From UBA7446 sp965656545 (GTDB lineage: Bacteria > Bacteroidota > Bacteroidia > Flavobacteriales > Flavobacteriaceae), in contig CBFHKZ010000001.1 in the NCBI GenBank assembly GCA_965656545.1, positions 124,001 through 188,000 of the forward strand: a stretch of 64,000 bases of DNA, read 5' to 3'. Shown here piece by piece: positions 1 to 7,310 of this stretch. The notes under the pieces were generated by a model. It worked only from the letters and a program-made list of their open reading frames with translations. It made no database searches and had not been told where the DNA came from. The position numbers were made by a program, and so were the translations under genes. The first letter of the stretch is position 1. The number at the start of each line of letters is the position of its first letter.

Positions 1-138
1 GCCAATAATTTGTTCGGCTGCTTGGGAAATCATTCCCATGGTACGCAGCTTATCTTTCACATCCTTATGGCAGCGCTCTTGGTAGGCGCAATAGTTACGT
101 AGTTTGTCCAGTGCCTCGGCAACCGTATATGTTTTCAT
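1..138 (-). CDS. recX: RecX family regulatory protein (partial, N-terminal 46 residues)
   Basis: The reverse strand from 138 encodes an open reading frame that runs off the left edge of the window. Its start, MKTYTVAEALDKLRNY followed by CAYQERCHKDVKDKL, matches the N-terminal helix repeat of Bacteroidota RecX proteins. RecX binds RecA filaments and limits recombinase activity. Only 46 codons are present, so the rest of the protein cannot be judged. The ATG lies only 13 bases past the terminator of the upstream rng gene, so it needs read-through or a promoter inside that hairpin region. The family call is from sequence recognition. Confidence 0.8.
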   Translation of the reverse strand, partial: MKTYTVAEALDKLRNYCAYQERCHKDVKDKLRTMGMISQAAEQIIG

Positions 139-150
139 ATTGGCTAAAAT

Positions 151-180
151 AAAAAAAGCGGCACTAAGGCCGCTTTTTGT
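151..180 (-). terminator. Rho-independent terminator after rng
   Basis: A perfect 10-bp inverted repeat (153-162 and 169-178, core AGCGGC/GCCGCT) with a 6-base loop lies just past the rng stop. On the minus strand it is followed by seven T, so it should terminate rng transcription. Confidence 0.85.
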
Positions 181-182
181 TT

Positions 183-1754
183 TTATACGTGAATCACTTT
201 TCCTTTTCCATCAAAGAAACGGTAGTGCAAATAGGTGTACGCATCGCGTGGAATAACTTTTATCCACTTGTTGTACTCAAAGTACCACTTCATGCGTTCA
301 GACTTAATTCCTTTGGCAACATAGGCTGCAATAAAGGGGTGTAAGTGTAACACTACTTTTTTCTTTTTGTGTTTAGGATTAGCTAAAATCTTTTCAAGGT
401 CAGCTTTTATTTTATCCATCAAAATAATTGGTGCTTCTACCTCTCCATTAATATTTGGATTGGGTTCAGCTGTTTTGATATCCATTTCTGGTCGGACGCG
501 CTGGCGTGTCATTTGTATCAGTCCAATTCTGCTTGGAGGCAAAATTTTGTGTTTGGCACGGTCGCTTTCCATTTCCTTACGAAAATGTTCGAAAAGCTTT
601 TTTCTATTTTCTTGTCTTATCATGTCAATGAAATCAATGACAATAATCCCTCCCATGTCACGCAAGCGTAACTGTCGGGCTATTTCTGTAGCAGCAATCA
701 TGTTGACTTCTAAGGCTGTATCTTCTTGATTTTTAGCCTTATTAGATCGATTACCACTGTTTACATCAATAACGTGAAGGGCTTCGGTATGTTCGACAAT
801 TAAATAAGCTCCTCTGTTCATTGAAACTGTTCTTCCGAACGAGGCTTTGATTTGGCGTTCAATACCAAAGTGCTCAAAAATAGGCACTTGACTTTTGAAA
901 AGTTTTGCAATGCTGGCCCTTTCGGGAGCAATTTGTTGCAAATATTCTTGTACTTCTGTTAATAGTTCGGGATCATCAACGTGTATTCCAGTAAATTCAT
1001 CATCAAATATATCTCTCAAAATAGAGGAAGCTCGGTTGAGCTCACTCAATACTCTAGAGGGATAATCTGCTTTTTGAATTTTCTTACACATTTGAACCCA
1101 ACGTTCATAAAGATCTCCAAGATCTTTGTCGAGTTCAGCAACTTTCTTGCCTTCAGCCACGGTTCGGATAATGACACCAAAACCTTTTGGCTTAATACTC
1201 ATAACGAGCTTTTTTAAGCGGTTCTTTTCTTCTCTAGTCGATATTTTTTGTGACATCGATACACGACTTGAAAAAGGAACCAAAACCAAATACCTACCTG
1301 CCAAGGACAGCTCCGAACTGATACGGGGTCCTTTAGTAGAAATAGGTTCTTTGATAATTTGCACAAGTAGCGATTGATTGGCCTGAACAGCATCTGTAAT
1401 GACACCATCTTTATTAATTTCAGGCTCCAATGGGTAGTTCTTTAGGGAAAAGTCTTTAATTTTTCCAGAACTAGCAAGCTTGATAAATTTTAGCAGCGTT
1501 GCTACTTTCGGACCTAGGTCGTGATAGTGTAGAAAGGCATCTTTTTCATATCCTACATCTACAAAGCCTGCATTTAAACCAGATAGGGTTTTTTTAACTT
1601 TTGCTAAAAAAATATCTCCTACGTGAAACTTATTATCTTCAATTTCTTTGTGAAACTCAACGAGCTTACCGTCTTTGAGTAAGGCAAAATCAACTGCAGA
1701 GGATCGCGAACGAATAATTAGTTCTTTACTCACAATAATGATTTTTAGATTCAC
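183..1754 (-). CDS. rng: Ribonuclease G/E family endoribonuclease
   Basis: This is a 523-residue RNase E/G family protein, the single-strand endoribonuclease involved in rRNA maturation and mRNA decay. An S1-type RNA-binding domain follows the N-terminus (GDIFLAKVKKTLSGLNAGF, about residues 47-65). The catalytic DNase I-like region carries the metal-binding aspartates in HVIDVNSGNR and IVIDFIDM. The length suits the short RNase G form; the long RNase E scaffold tail is absent. The chosen start is GTG at 1752-1754, and a second in-frame GTG lies seven codons later. It lies downstream of the HU gene and a 29-codon gene on the same strand. An inverted repeat overlaps the start. Confidence 0.95.
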   Translation of the reverse strand: MNLKIIIVSKELIIRSRSSAVDFALLKDGKLVEFHKEIEDNKFHVGDIFLAKVKKTLSGLNAGFVDVGYEKDAFLHYHDLGPKVATLLKFIKLASSGKIKDFSLKNYPLEPEINKDGVITDAVQANQSLLVQIIKEPISTKGPRISSELSLAGRYLVLVPFSSRVSMSQKISTREEKNRLKKLVMSIKPKGFGVIIRTVAEGKKVAELDKDLGDLYERWVQMCKKIQKADYPSRVLSELNRASSILRDIFDDEFTGIHVDDPELLTEVQEYLQQIAPERASIAKLFKSQVPIFEHFGIERQIKASFGRTVSMNRGAYLIVEHTEALHVIDVNSGNRSNKAKNQEDTALEVNMIAATEIARQLRLRDMGGIIVIDFIDMIRQENRKKLFEHFRKEMESDRAKHKILPPSRIGLIQMTRQRVRPEMDIKTAEPNPNINGEVEAPIILMDKIKADLEKILANPKHKKKKVVLHLHPFIAAYVAKGIKSERMKWYFEYNKWIKVIPRDAYTYLHYRFFDGKGKVIHV

Positions 1755-1863
1755 AGTACATGTGAATCAATTGAACAATGTTTTCCGGGGGACTTATATC
1801 AAAGTGAACTGCTGTGATAATATTCCATGTCAAAGAACATAAATGTTCAGAGATTAAAGAAGC

Positions 1864-1953
1864 TTACTTTTTCTTATGTCGATTAGCACGACTTCTTTTT
1901 TTACGCTTGTGCGTGGCTACCTTGTGTCTTTTTCTCTTCTTACCACTTGGCAT
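1864..1953 (-). CDS. Very small basic protein, probably ribosome-associated
   Basis: A 29-codon reading frame begins MPSGKKRKRHKVATHK and ends in KKK; about half of its residues are Lys or Arg. I recognise it as the short protein that Bacteroidota annotations call AURKAIP1/COX24 domain-containing, a family related to a mitochondrial small-subunit ribosomal protein. It lies between HU and RNase G on the same strand. A role as a small ribosomal or RNA-binding protein is inference from its charge and family; no catalytic motif is possible at this size. Confidence 0.8.
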   Translation of the reverse strand: MPSGKKRKRHKVATHKRKKRSRANRHKKK

Positions 1954-1988
1954 ATGTTATAATCTAAATAATTAATAATGTGCAGACG

Positions 1989-2279
1989 CTAATTAACGAC
2001 TACTTTAGTTTTTACCTCCTCTAAGAAAACCTTTGCAGGCTTAAATGAGGGTATATTGTGTGCTGGAATGTCAATGGTTACGTTTTGTGAAATATTACGT
2101 CCTTTTTTGGCTTTGCGTGTTTTAACCACAAAACTTCCAAATCCACGTAAATAAACGTTCTCACCAGATTCTAATGCACTTCTTACTTCTTTCATAAAGT
2201 GATTCACAATCTCTTGTGTATCGCTTTTTTCAACTCCCAGTTTATCTGAAATATTTGTTACAATTTCGGCTTTTGTCAT
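1989..2279 (-). CDS. hup: HU/IHF family DNA-binding protein
   Basis: A 96-residue histone-like protein of the HU/IHF family, which bends and compacts DNA as a dimer. The N-terminal helices start MTKAEIVTNISDKLGV. The family signature GFGSFVVKTRKAKKGRN is at about residues 46-62, and the beta-arm has the usual Ile-Pro-Ala in place of the Asn-Pro tip. It is the first gene of the minus-strand run HU, 29-codon gene, rng, and is divergent from mutY. Whether it is the HU or the IHF type cannot be decided by eye. Confidence 0.95.
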   Translation of the reverse strand: MTKAEIVTNISDKLGVEKSDTQEIVNHFMKEVRSALESGENVYLRGFGSFVVKTRKAKKGRNISQNVTIDIPAHNIPSFKPAKVFLEEVKTKVVVN

Positions 2280-2315
2280 CCTTAAATTCTTGTGTGGTTG
2301 TAAATTTTAGGTGAG

Positions 2316-2323
2316 CAAATATA
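2316..2323 (-). promoter_or_regulatory. Bacteroidota-type -7 box for the HU gene
   Basis: The minus strand reads TATATTTG here, matching the TAnnTTTG -7 element used by the Bacteroidota primary sigma factor, about 37 bases upstream of the HU start. No strong -33 TTTG is seen at the expected distance. Confidence 0.5.
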
Positions 2324-2379
2324 AAAATTTAATTCAACGTTTATGCGATTTTAAACATCTAAAACTCATTCTTTGCATG

Positions 2380-2387
2380 TATTTTTG
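2380..2387 (+). promoter_or_regulatory. Bacteroidota-type -7 box for mutY
   Basis: TATTTTTG matches TAnnTTTG but ends only five bases before the mutY ATG, so the message would be nearly leaderless or would start at a later codon. The -33 region is weak. Confidence 0.35.
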
Positions 2388-2392
2388 ATTGC

Positions 2393-3427
2393 ATGAAACG
2401 TTTCAGTACTAAATTGTTAGGTTGGTATGCGCTGCACAAACGTGCTTTGCCATGGCGTCAAACAAAAGACCCTTATGTGGTTTGGCTTTCCGAAATCATG
2501 TTGCAACAAACTCGTGTTGCTCAGGGATTGCCCTATTTTGAGCGCTTTTGGAACGATTTCCCAACCGTTCATGATCTTGCGCAAGCTAGCGAAGATGCCG
2601 TTTTAAAGCGCTGGCAAGGCCTTGGCTATTATAGTCGCGCCAGAAACTTACACAAGGCTGCAAAAAGGGTAAGCGAACAACATAACGGTAATTTTCCGCG
2701 TACTTTTGAAGAGCTTATCAAGCTGCCAGGAGTAGGACCCTACACCGCAAGCGCTATTGCATCCATTTGTTTTGATGAAGTTTGTGCCGTTGTTGACGGA
2801 AACGTATACCGTGTTTTGGCACGCCATTTTGATATTGACAGTCCCATAAATCAACCCACAGGAATCAAAGCTTTTCAAGCCTTGGCCCAAACCCTTATAG
2901 ATTCAAAAGCACCGGGGGCTTATAACCAGGCTATTATGGAGTTTGGTGCCTTGCACTGTACGCCAAAAAAACCAAACTGTACGACTTGTCCACTAACCGA
3001 TAGCTGCTTGGCGTATGCACACGGTCGCGTGGCTGAACGCCCCGTTAAAATAAAAGCCAAGCCCGTTAAGAAACGGTATTTTCATTACCTAATACCCATC
3101 GATCAAAACAACAACACCCTACTGAACAAACGTGACCAAAAAGACATCTGGCAAGGGCTTTATGAATTCCCGCTTATTGAAGCTCAAAACATGCTGACTG
3201 TTGATGCACTTCAAGCACACGACGATGCCCCCAAATGGGCAAAAGCGGCTAATTGGACCAAATTTCAAGAGGAAGCAGTGATTCATAAACTCAGTCACCA
3301 AGCCTTACACACCTATTTTTATGTGATAGAAAATGTTGACGAACCCCTGCCCATTTCTTGGGCTAATGTTGCTGATTATGCAGTACCGCGCTTAATAGAA
3401 CGTTTTTTGGACAAGTTCATCCGATAA
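2393..3427 (+). CDS. mutY: A/G-specific adenine glycosylase MutY
   Basis: A 344-residue MutY, which removes adenine mispaired with 8-oxoguanine in base-excision repair. The catalytic glutamate is E34 in WLSEIMLQQT. The helix-hairpin-helix LPGVGPYTAS is at 111-120, with the catalytic-site aspartate D135 in AVVDGNVYRV. The 4Fe-4S cluster cysteines are C189, C196, C199 and C205. The C-terminal part (about 220-344) is the NUDIX-like 8-oxoG recognition domain, with FHYLIPIDQNNNTLLNKR at its start. It leads a plus-strand run mutY-ssb-gldE-gldD with short gaps, an order I associate with gliding Flavobacteriia. Confidence 0.97.
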   Translation: MKRFSTKLLGWYALHKRALPWRQTKDPYVVWLSEIMLQQTRVAQGLPYFERFWNDFPTVHDLAQASEDAVLKRWQGLGYYSRARNLHKAAKRVSEQHNGNFPRTFEELIKLPGVGPYTASAIASICFDEVCAVVDGNVYRVLARHFDIDSPINQPTGIKAFQALAQTLIDSKAPGAYNQAIMEFGALHCTPKKPNCTTCPLTDSCLAYAHGRVAERPVKIKAKPVKKRYFHYLIPIDQNNNTLLNKRDQKDIWQGLYEFPLIEAQNMLTVDALQAHDDAPKWAKAANWTKFQEEAVIHKLSHQALHTYFYVIENVDEPLPISWANVADYAVPRLIERFLDKFIR

Positions 3428-3451
3428 TGTACATTTGATGTAAAATCTATT

Positions 3452-3907
3452 ATGAGCGGAACACTTAACAAAGCTATGCTAATAGGACATTTGGGCGATA
3501 ACGTCAAAGTGACCTATTTCGAAGGCGGAAACTGCATTGGCAGGTTCCCCATAGCGACCAACGAAACCTACACAAGCAAACAAACAGGTGAGAAAGTCAC
3601 CAATACCGAATGGCACAATGCTGTTGTGCGAAACAAAGCGGCAGAAATTTGCGAAAAATATCTAAAAAAGGGAGATCGTGTATATGTTGAAGGACGTATA
3701 AAAACCCGTAAATGGCAAGGAGATGACGGCAAAGACCGTTATTCGACAGAAATTCACGTTGATGACTTCACCTTTTTAACCCAACGCCCTAGCGATGGAA
3801 GCACAACGCAAACACAAGCGGCCCAACAACAGCCATCACAGCCCAGTCAACCCGCCCAGCCAACTCAGGCAAACCAACCTGCAAGTGACGATGACTTGCC
3901 ATTTTAA
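3452..3907 (+). CDS. ssb: Single-stranded DNA-binding protein
   Basis: A 151-residue SSB. The OB-fold spans about residues 1-108 and begins MSGTLNKAMLIGHLGDNV. It is followed by a Gln/Pro/Ser-rich flexible linker (QTQAAQQQPSQPSQPAQP) and the acidic tip DDDLPF, which recruits replication and repair partners. It lies 24 bases after mutY and 7 bases before gldE. Length and layout are typical of a bacterial homotetrameric SSB. Confidence 0.97.
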   Translation: MSGTLNKAMLIGHLGDNVKVTYFEGGNCIGRFPIATNETYTSKQTGEKVTNTEWHNAVVRNKAAEICEKYLKKGDRVYVEGRIKTRKWQGDDGKDRYSTEIHVDDFTFLTQRPSDGSTTQTQAAQQQPSQPSQPAQPTQANQPASDDDLPF

Positions 3908-3914
3908 ACGCTAA

Positions 3915-5213
3915 TTGTTGGACATACCCTTTTTGGTTATTGGTTTTGAAACACTAGAAACAGTTAAAGTATTCATGTTGTTGTTGCTTTTGCTGAGTTC
4001 TGCATTGGTTTCAGGCTCAGAAGTTGCCTTTTTTTCCCTTTCGCCATCTTACATTAAAGAGGCGGTAAACGCAACCAGTAAGCCGTTGCGTATTATTGCA
4101 CAGCTGCGAAAAAACCCTCGGCGCTTATTGGCCATTATTTTGTTGTTGAACAACCTGATAAACATCGCAACTGTACTGCTTTTTGCATCCATGACCTCCT
4201 TGTTTTTTGAATCTATTACACAGCCAAGTTTGCGTTTTTTAGCCGAGGTAGGTCTGATCACCACAATTGTGCTATTGTTTGGCGAAATACTTCCAAAAAT
4301 TTATGCAAATAAAAACCCCGAAGGCTTTGCAAAACGGATGTCAGTTCCTATTTATTTTTTGGACAAATACGTATTTTTTGCATTGACCTACCCCATGAGT
4401 TATCTCACTTTGATTCTTCAAAAAAGGTTGGGTAAAACGGGTTCAAATATTTCGGTTGATCATTTGTCGCAAGCCCTTGAAATGACCGATGATTCTGAAA
4501 CCACCAAAGACGAGCAAAAAATTTTAAAAGGAATTGTCACATTTGGCAACACCGACACCAAGCAAGTCATGTGTCCCCGTATAGATGTTTTTGCACTGGA
4601 TGAAGAAACGTCATTTACCGAAGTAGTTTCGCAGATTGTGAGTAAGGGATTCTCCCGTGTTCCTGTCTATCGCGATACCATAGATACGGTTATTGGAGTT
4701 TTATATGTAAAGGATTTACTGTCTCATTTTGACAAGGAAAATTACGAATGGACAAAACTTTTACGTGCGCCTTATTTTGTGCCAGAAAATAAAAAGCTTG
4801 ACGATTTGCTACAAGAATTTCAGGTCAAACGCATTCATCTCGCAGTTGTGGTTGATGAGTATGGCGGTACTTCTGGTGTTATTTCTTTGGAGGATGTTAT
4901 TGAGCAAATTGTAGGGGATATCACAGATGAATTTGATGAAACAGATATCAGCTATTCTAAACTCAACGACAACACTTTTGTGTTTGACGGCAAAACGTCT
5001 CTACAAGATTTTTATGCGGTAACCAAGCTTTCCAACAGTGATGATTTTGAGCAAAACAAAGGGGAGTCTGAAACGGTTGCTGGATTTTTGTTAGAACAAT
5101 TGGGATCCTTTCCTAAAGTGAATACTACCTTTCGATTCAAAAAAGTTGTTTTCACCGTTGAAGCCGTCGACAGAAAACGCATCAAACAGGTTAAAGTGCA
5201 GCTCGGCGCATGA
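3915..5213 (+). CDS. gldE: Gliding motility-associated protein GldE (CNNM/CBS/CorC family)
   Basis: A 432-residue membrane protein of the HlyC/CorC-like family. The DUF21/CNNM transmembrane domain is at about residues 15-150, a CBS pair at about 205-330, and the CorC/HlyC domain at 345-432 (for example ETVAGFLLEQLG). The adjoining gldD identifies it as GldE rather than a generic CorC; F. johnsoniae GldE works with GldD in gliding. The frame opens at TTG (3915 or 3918). An ATG at 3975 would remove part of the first membrane segment region, so a TTG start is likelier. It overlaps gldD by four bases, suggesting coupled translation. Confidence 0.87.
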   Translation: MLDIPFLVIGFETLETVKVFMLLLLLLSSALVSGSEVAFFSLSPSYIKEAVNATSKPLRIIAQLRKNPRRLLAIILLLNNLINIATVLLFASMTSLFFESITQPSLRFLAEVGLITTIVLLFGEILPKIYANKNPEGFAKRMSVPIYFLDKYVFFALTYPMSYLTLILQKRLGKTGSNISVDHLSQALEMTDDSETTKDEQKILKGIVTFGNTDTKQVMCPRIDVFALDEETSFTEVVSQIVSKGFSRVPVYRDTIDTVIGVLYVKDLLSHFDKENYEWTKLLRAPYFVPENKKLDDLLQEFQVKRIHLAVVVDEYGGTSGVISLEDVIEQIVGDITDEFDETDISYSKLNDNTFVFDGKTSLQDFYAVTKLSNSDDFEQNKGESETVAGFLLEQLGSFPKVNTTFRFKKVVFTVEAVDRKRIKQVKVQLGA

Positions 5214-5755
5214 TACGAATCTTCCTCTTAGTGTTGTTTTTTTTGGGATGTCAACATCAAGCTCCCAAACCTTATGCGGCCTTGGCCTTGAACTATCCAG
5301 CAGCACAATACAATGATTTCGAGCCCAATGCTTGCGCATACCGCTTTAAGTACAATGAAGTGTCAACGCCAGTGCAACTGTCATCGTGCGGCACAACGCT
5401 AGATTACCCTTTACTAAAAGCAAAAGTTTACGTTACCTACTTTGATTTGAACAAAACTTCTTTGGATACCCTTTTTATGGATTTTGAAAAGCGGCTTAAG
5501 ATTTTTGGTAAAGGAACCCAACGCATTAACGAAAGTACTTATGAAGACAAGGAAAAAGATGTTCTGGGTAGCTGCGTTACATTGATTGGAGATTCACCTT
5601 CGAACCTGCATTTTTTCGCTACAGATACCAAAAGACATTTTATATCAGGCTCAGTGCTTTTTTCTACAGCACCCAACTACGATTCCTTGGCACCTGCCAT
5701 TGGATATATTAGAAATGATGTGCAAAAAATGCTCGAGACGTTACGCTGGCAATAA
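5210..5755 (+). CDS. gldD: Gliding motility lipoprotein GldD
   Basis: A 181-residue lipoprotein with a short signal sequence and lipobox FLGC (Cys14). The body matches GldD, an envelope lipoprotein required for gliding in Flavobacteria: the early YPAAQYNDFEP segment, CAYRFKYNEVS, and KVYVTYFDLN. It starts inside the last codons of gldE. Its stop is immediately next to the stop of the convergent HMA lipoprotein gene, with no intervening base, so any terminator must lie in coding sequence. The assignment rests on sequence plus the gldE neighbour. Confidence 0.9.
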   Translation: MIRIFLLVLFFLGCQHQAPKPYAALALNYPAAQYNDFEPNACAYRFKYNEVSTPVQLSSCGTTLDYPLLKAKVYVTYFDLNKTSLDTLFMDFEKRLKIFGKGTQRINESTYEDKEKDVLGSCVTLIGDSPSNLHFFATDTKRHFISGSVLFSTAPNYDSLAPAIGYIRNDVQKMLETLRWQ

Positions 5756-6292
5756 TTAGGCTTTTTCTTTCTTTTTGGCGCAACAAGGCTTTTCACAATT
5801 AGCTTTACAAGCCATTTTGTCTTTTCCTTCTTTTTTGCAACATGCTTTTTCGCAAGATTTATCGCATTTTTTGTCTTTAGCACAACAAGCTTTCTCACAA
5901 TCAGGGTCACATTTTTTTCCATTCTGTTCTGAAGAAAAAGCAGCTACGGCAGTGGCTTCACCTACCTTGTAATCATCTCCAAGAGATTCAATAGTAGCTT
6001 TGACCTTATCAAATGAAGTTGTTGTGGGGTCAAAAGAAACAAAGGCAGTTTTGGCTTCAAAATCAACCTCAGACATTGCAACACCTTCCATGGCAGCAAC
6101 TTTCTTTTCAATACGTGCGGCACATCCAACCTCGCAGGTCATTCCCTCAACTTGGAAAGATATGTTTGAAAGATTTTTGTCAGACACAGTCACCGCTGCC
6201 TCATCGGAGTGGCTAACCGTTTTTTTCTCTGGGTTTTTTGAAGTACAACTAACAACTAGTAGTATTAAAATATAAAAAATAGGGCGTTTCAT
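5756..6292 (-). CDS. HMA-domain lipoprotein with metallothionein-like Cys tail
   Basis: A 178-residue predicted lipoprotein (lipobox VVSC, Cys16). A heavy-metal-associated domain spans about residues 44-112, with metal ligands C53 and C57 in GMTCEVGCAAR; the spacing is CxxxC, not the classic CxxC. The C-terminal 50 residues contain twelve cysteines in three copies of Cx3CEK(A/P)CC, rich in Lys, like a small metallothionein. It probably binds or buffers Cu or another soft metal at the cell surface or in the periplasm; the metal is not determined. The gene is monocistronic and convergent with gldD. Confidence 0.85.
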   Translation of the reverse strand: MKRPIFYILILLVVSCTSKNPEKKTVSHSDEAAVTVSDKNLSNISFQVEGMTCEVGCAARIEKKVAAMEGVAMSEVDFEAKTAFVSFDPTTTSFDKVKATIESLGDDYKVGEATAVAAFSSEQNGKKCDPDCEKACCAKDKKCDKSCEKACCKKEGKDKMACKANCEKPCCAKKKEKA

Positions 6293-6363
6293 AATATTAA
6301 ATTTTTATCAAATGTAGTAAAAAAAGCCTTTTTTACATCCTTTTTTACCAGCTTTGCCTAGCT

Positions 6364-7251
6364 ATGATAAAAATTCCTGCAAACAAGTGGTTGTACCTTT
6401 TTTTACTTTCGTTAATATGGGGCAGTTCCTATATATTAATAAAGCGTGGCCTTGTTGGACTATCCCCCATTGAACTGGGCAGCGCACGTATTGTTATCAG
6501 TACTGTTTTCTTGCTTATTTTGGGCTATAATTCTTTGAAAGGCTTAAGCCGATACCAGTGGAAATGGTTGATTATAACTGGATTTTTAGGCACTTTTTTC
6601 CCTTCCTTCCTTTTTGCTTTTGCACAACAGCACATCGACTCATCTGTTGCGGCCATTCTTAATTCGCTTACCCCAATATTTACTGTACTTGTGGGGATCA
6701 CACTTTTTGCCACGCGTATGCTCAGCCGTCAGTATATCGGCGTTTTACTCGGGTTTGTAGGTTCTTTAGGATTGGTTTGGGGCGGTGCACAAATCAACCC
6801 CAATCAACCGGTTGGTCATGTGTTGCTTATCATCAGTGCATCGATGTGCTATGCCATAAACATTCACTTTTTAAAACACAAGCTTTCAGAAGTTTCTCCC
6901 ATGGCCATGACACTGGGAAATTTTATTGCCATTTTACCACCAGCGTTGCTGATGTTGTTCTTTTCGGATTTCTTTTCGCTACAAAACCTGAAAAAACCAG
7001 AAGTGATTACAAGTTTGGGCTTCGTTGCTACACTTGCCTTTTTTGGCACAGCAATAGCCAAGGTCATGTTCAACCGATTTGTTAAAATAGCATCTACCGT
7101 ATTTGTGTCATCGGTAACATACACCTTGCCAATCGTCGCTCTTTTTTGGGGTACATTGGATGGGGAGCAGATGAGTGCTTATCAACTTATCGGCGCTGCC
7201 GTAATTTTAATTGGCGTTTCGTTAGCTCATAAGTCAACGAAACGCCAGTAG
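6364..7251 (+). CDS. EamA/DMT family transporter
   Basis: A 295-residue inner-membrane protein with about ten hydrophobic segments arranged as two EamA repeats (about 8-140 and 150-290). The first repeat has the characteristic LIWGSSYILIKRGL near the N-terminus. Drug/metabolite transporters of this group export amino acids or metabolites, but substrate cannot be read from sequence. It stands alone between the HMA lipoprotein and the M16 peptidases and ends convergently with the latter. Confidence 0.9.
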   Translation: MIKIPANKWLYLFLLSLIWGSSYILIKRGLVGLSPIELGSARIVISTVFLLILGYNSLKGLSRYQWKWLIITGFLGTFFPSFLFAFAQQHIDSSVAAILNSLTPIFTVLVGITLFATRMLSRQYIGVLLGFVGSLGLVWGGAQINPNQPVGHVLLIISASMCYAINIHFLKHKLSEVSPMAMTLGNFIAILPPALLMLFFSDFFSLQNLKKPEVITSLGFVATLAFFGTAIAKVMFNRFVKIASTVFVSSVTYTLPIVALFWGTLDGEQMSAYQLIGAAVILIGVSLAHKSTKRQ

Positions 7252-7310
7252 TCTTAATCTTCTGGATTTAGGAACCGCTAAGAAATACGCGTCATCTAAA
7301 TCAATTCCTG

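Noticed and set aside
3119..3301. Minus-strand frame within mutY
   Set aside because: It is opposite a well-supported MutY NUDIX-like domain and has no recognisable feature.
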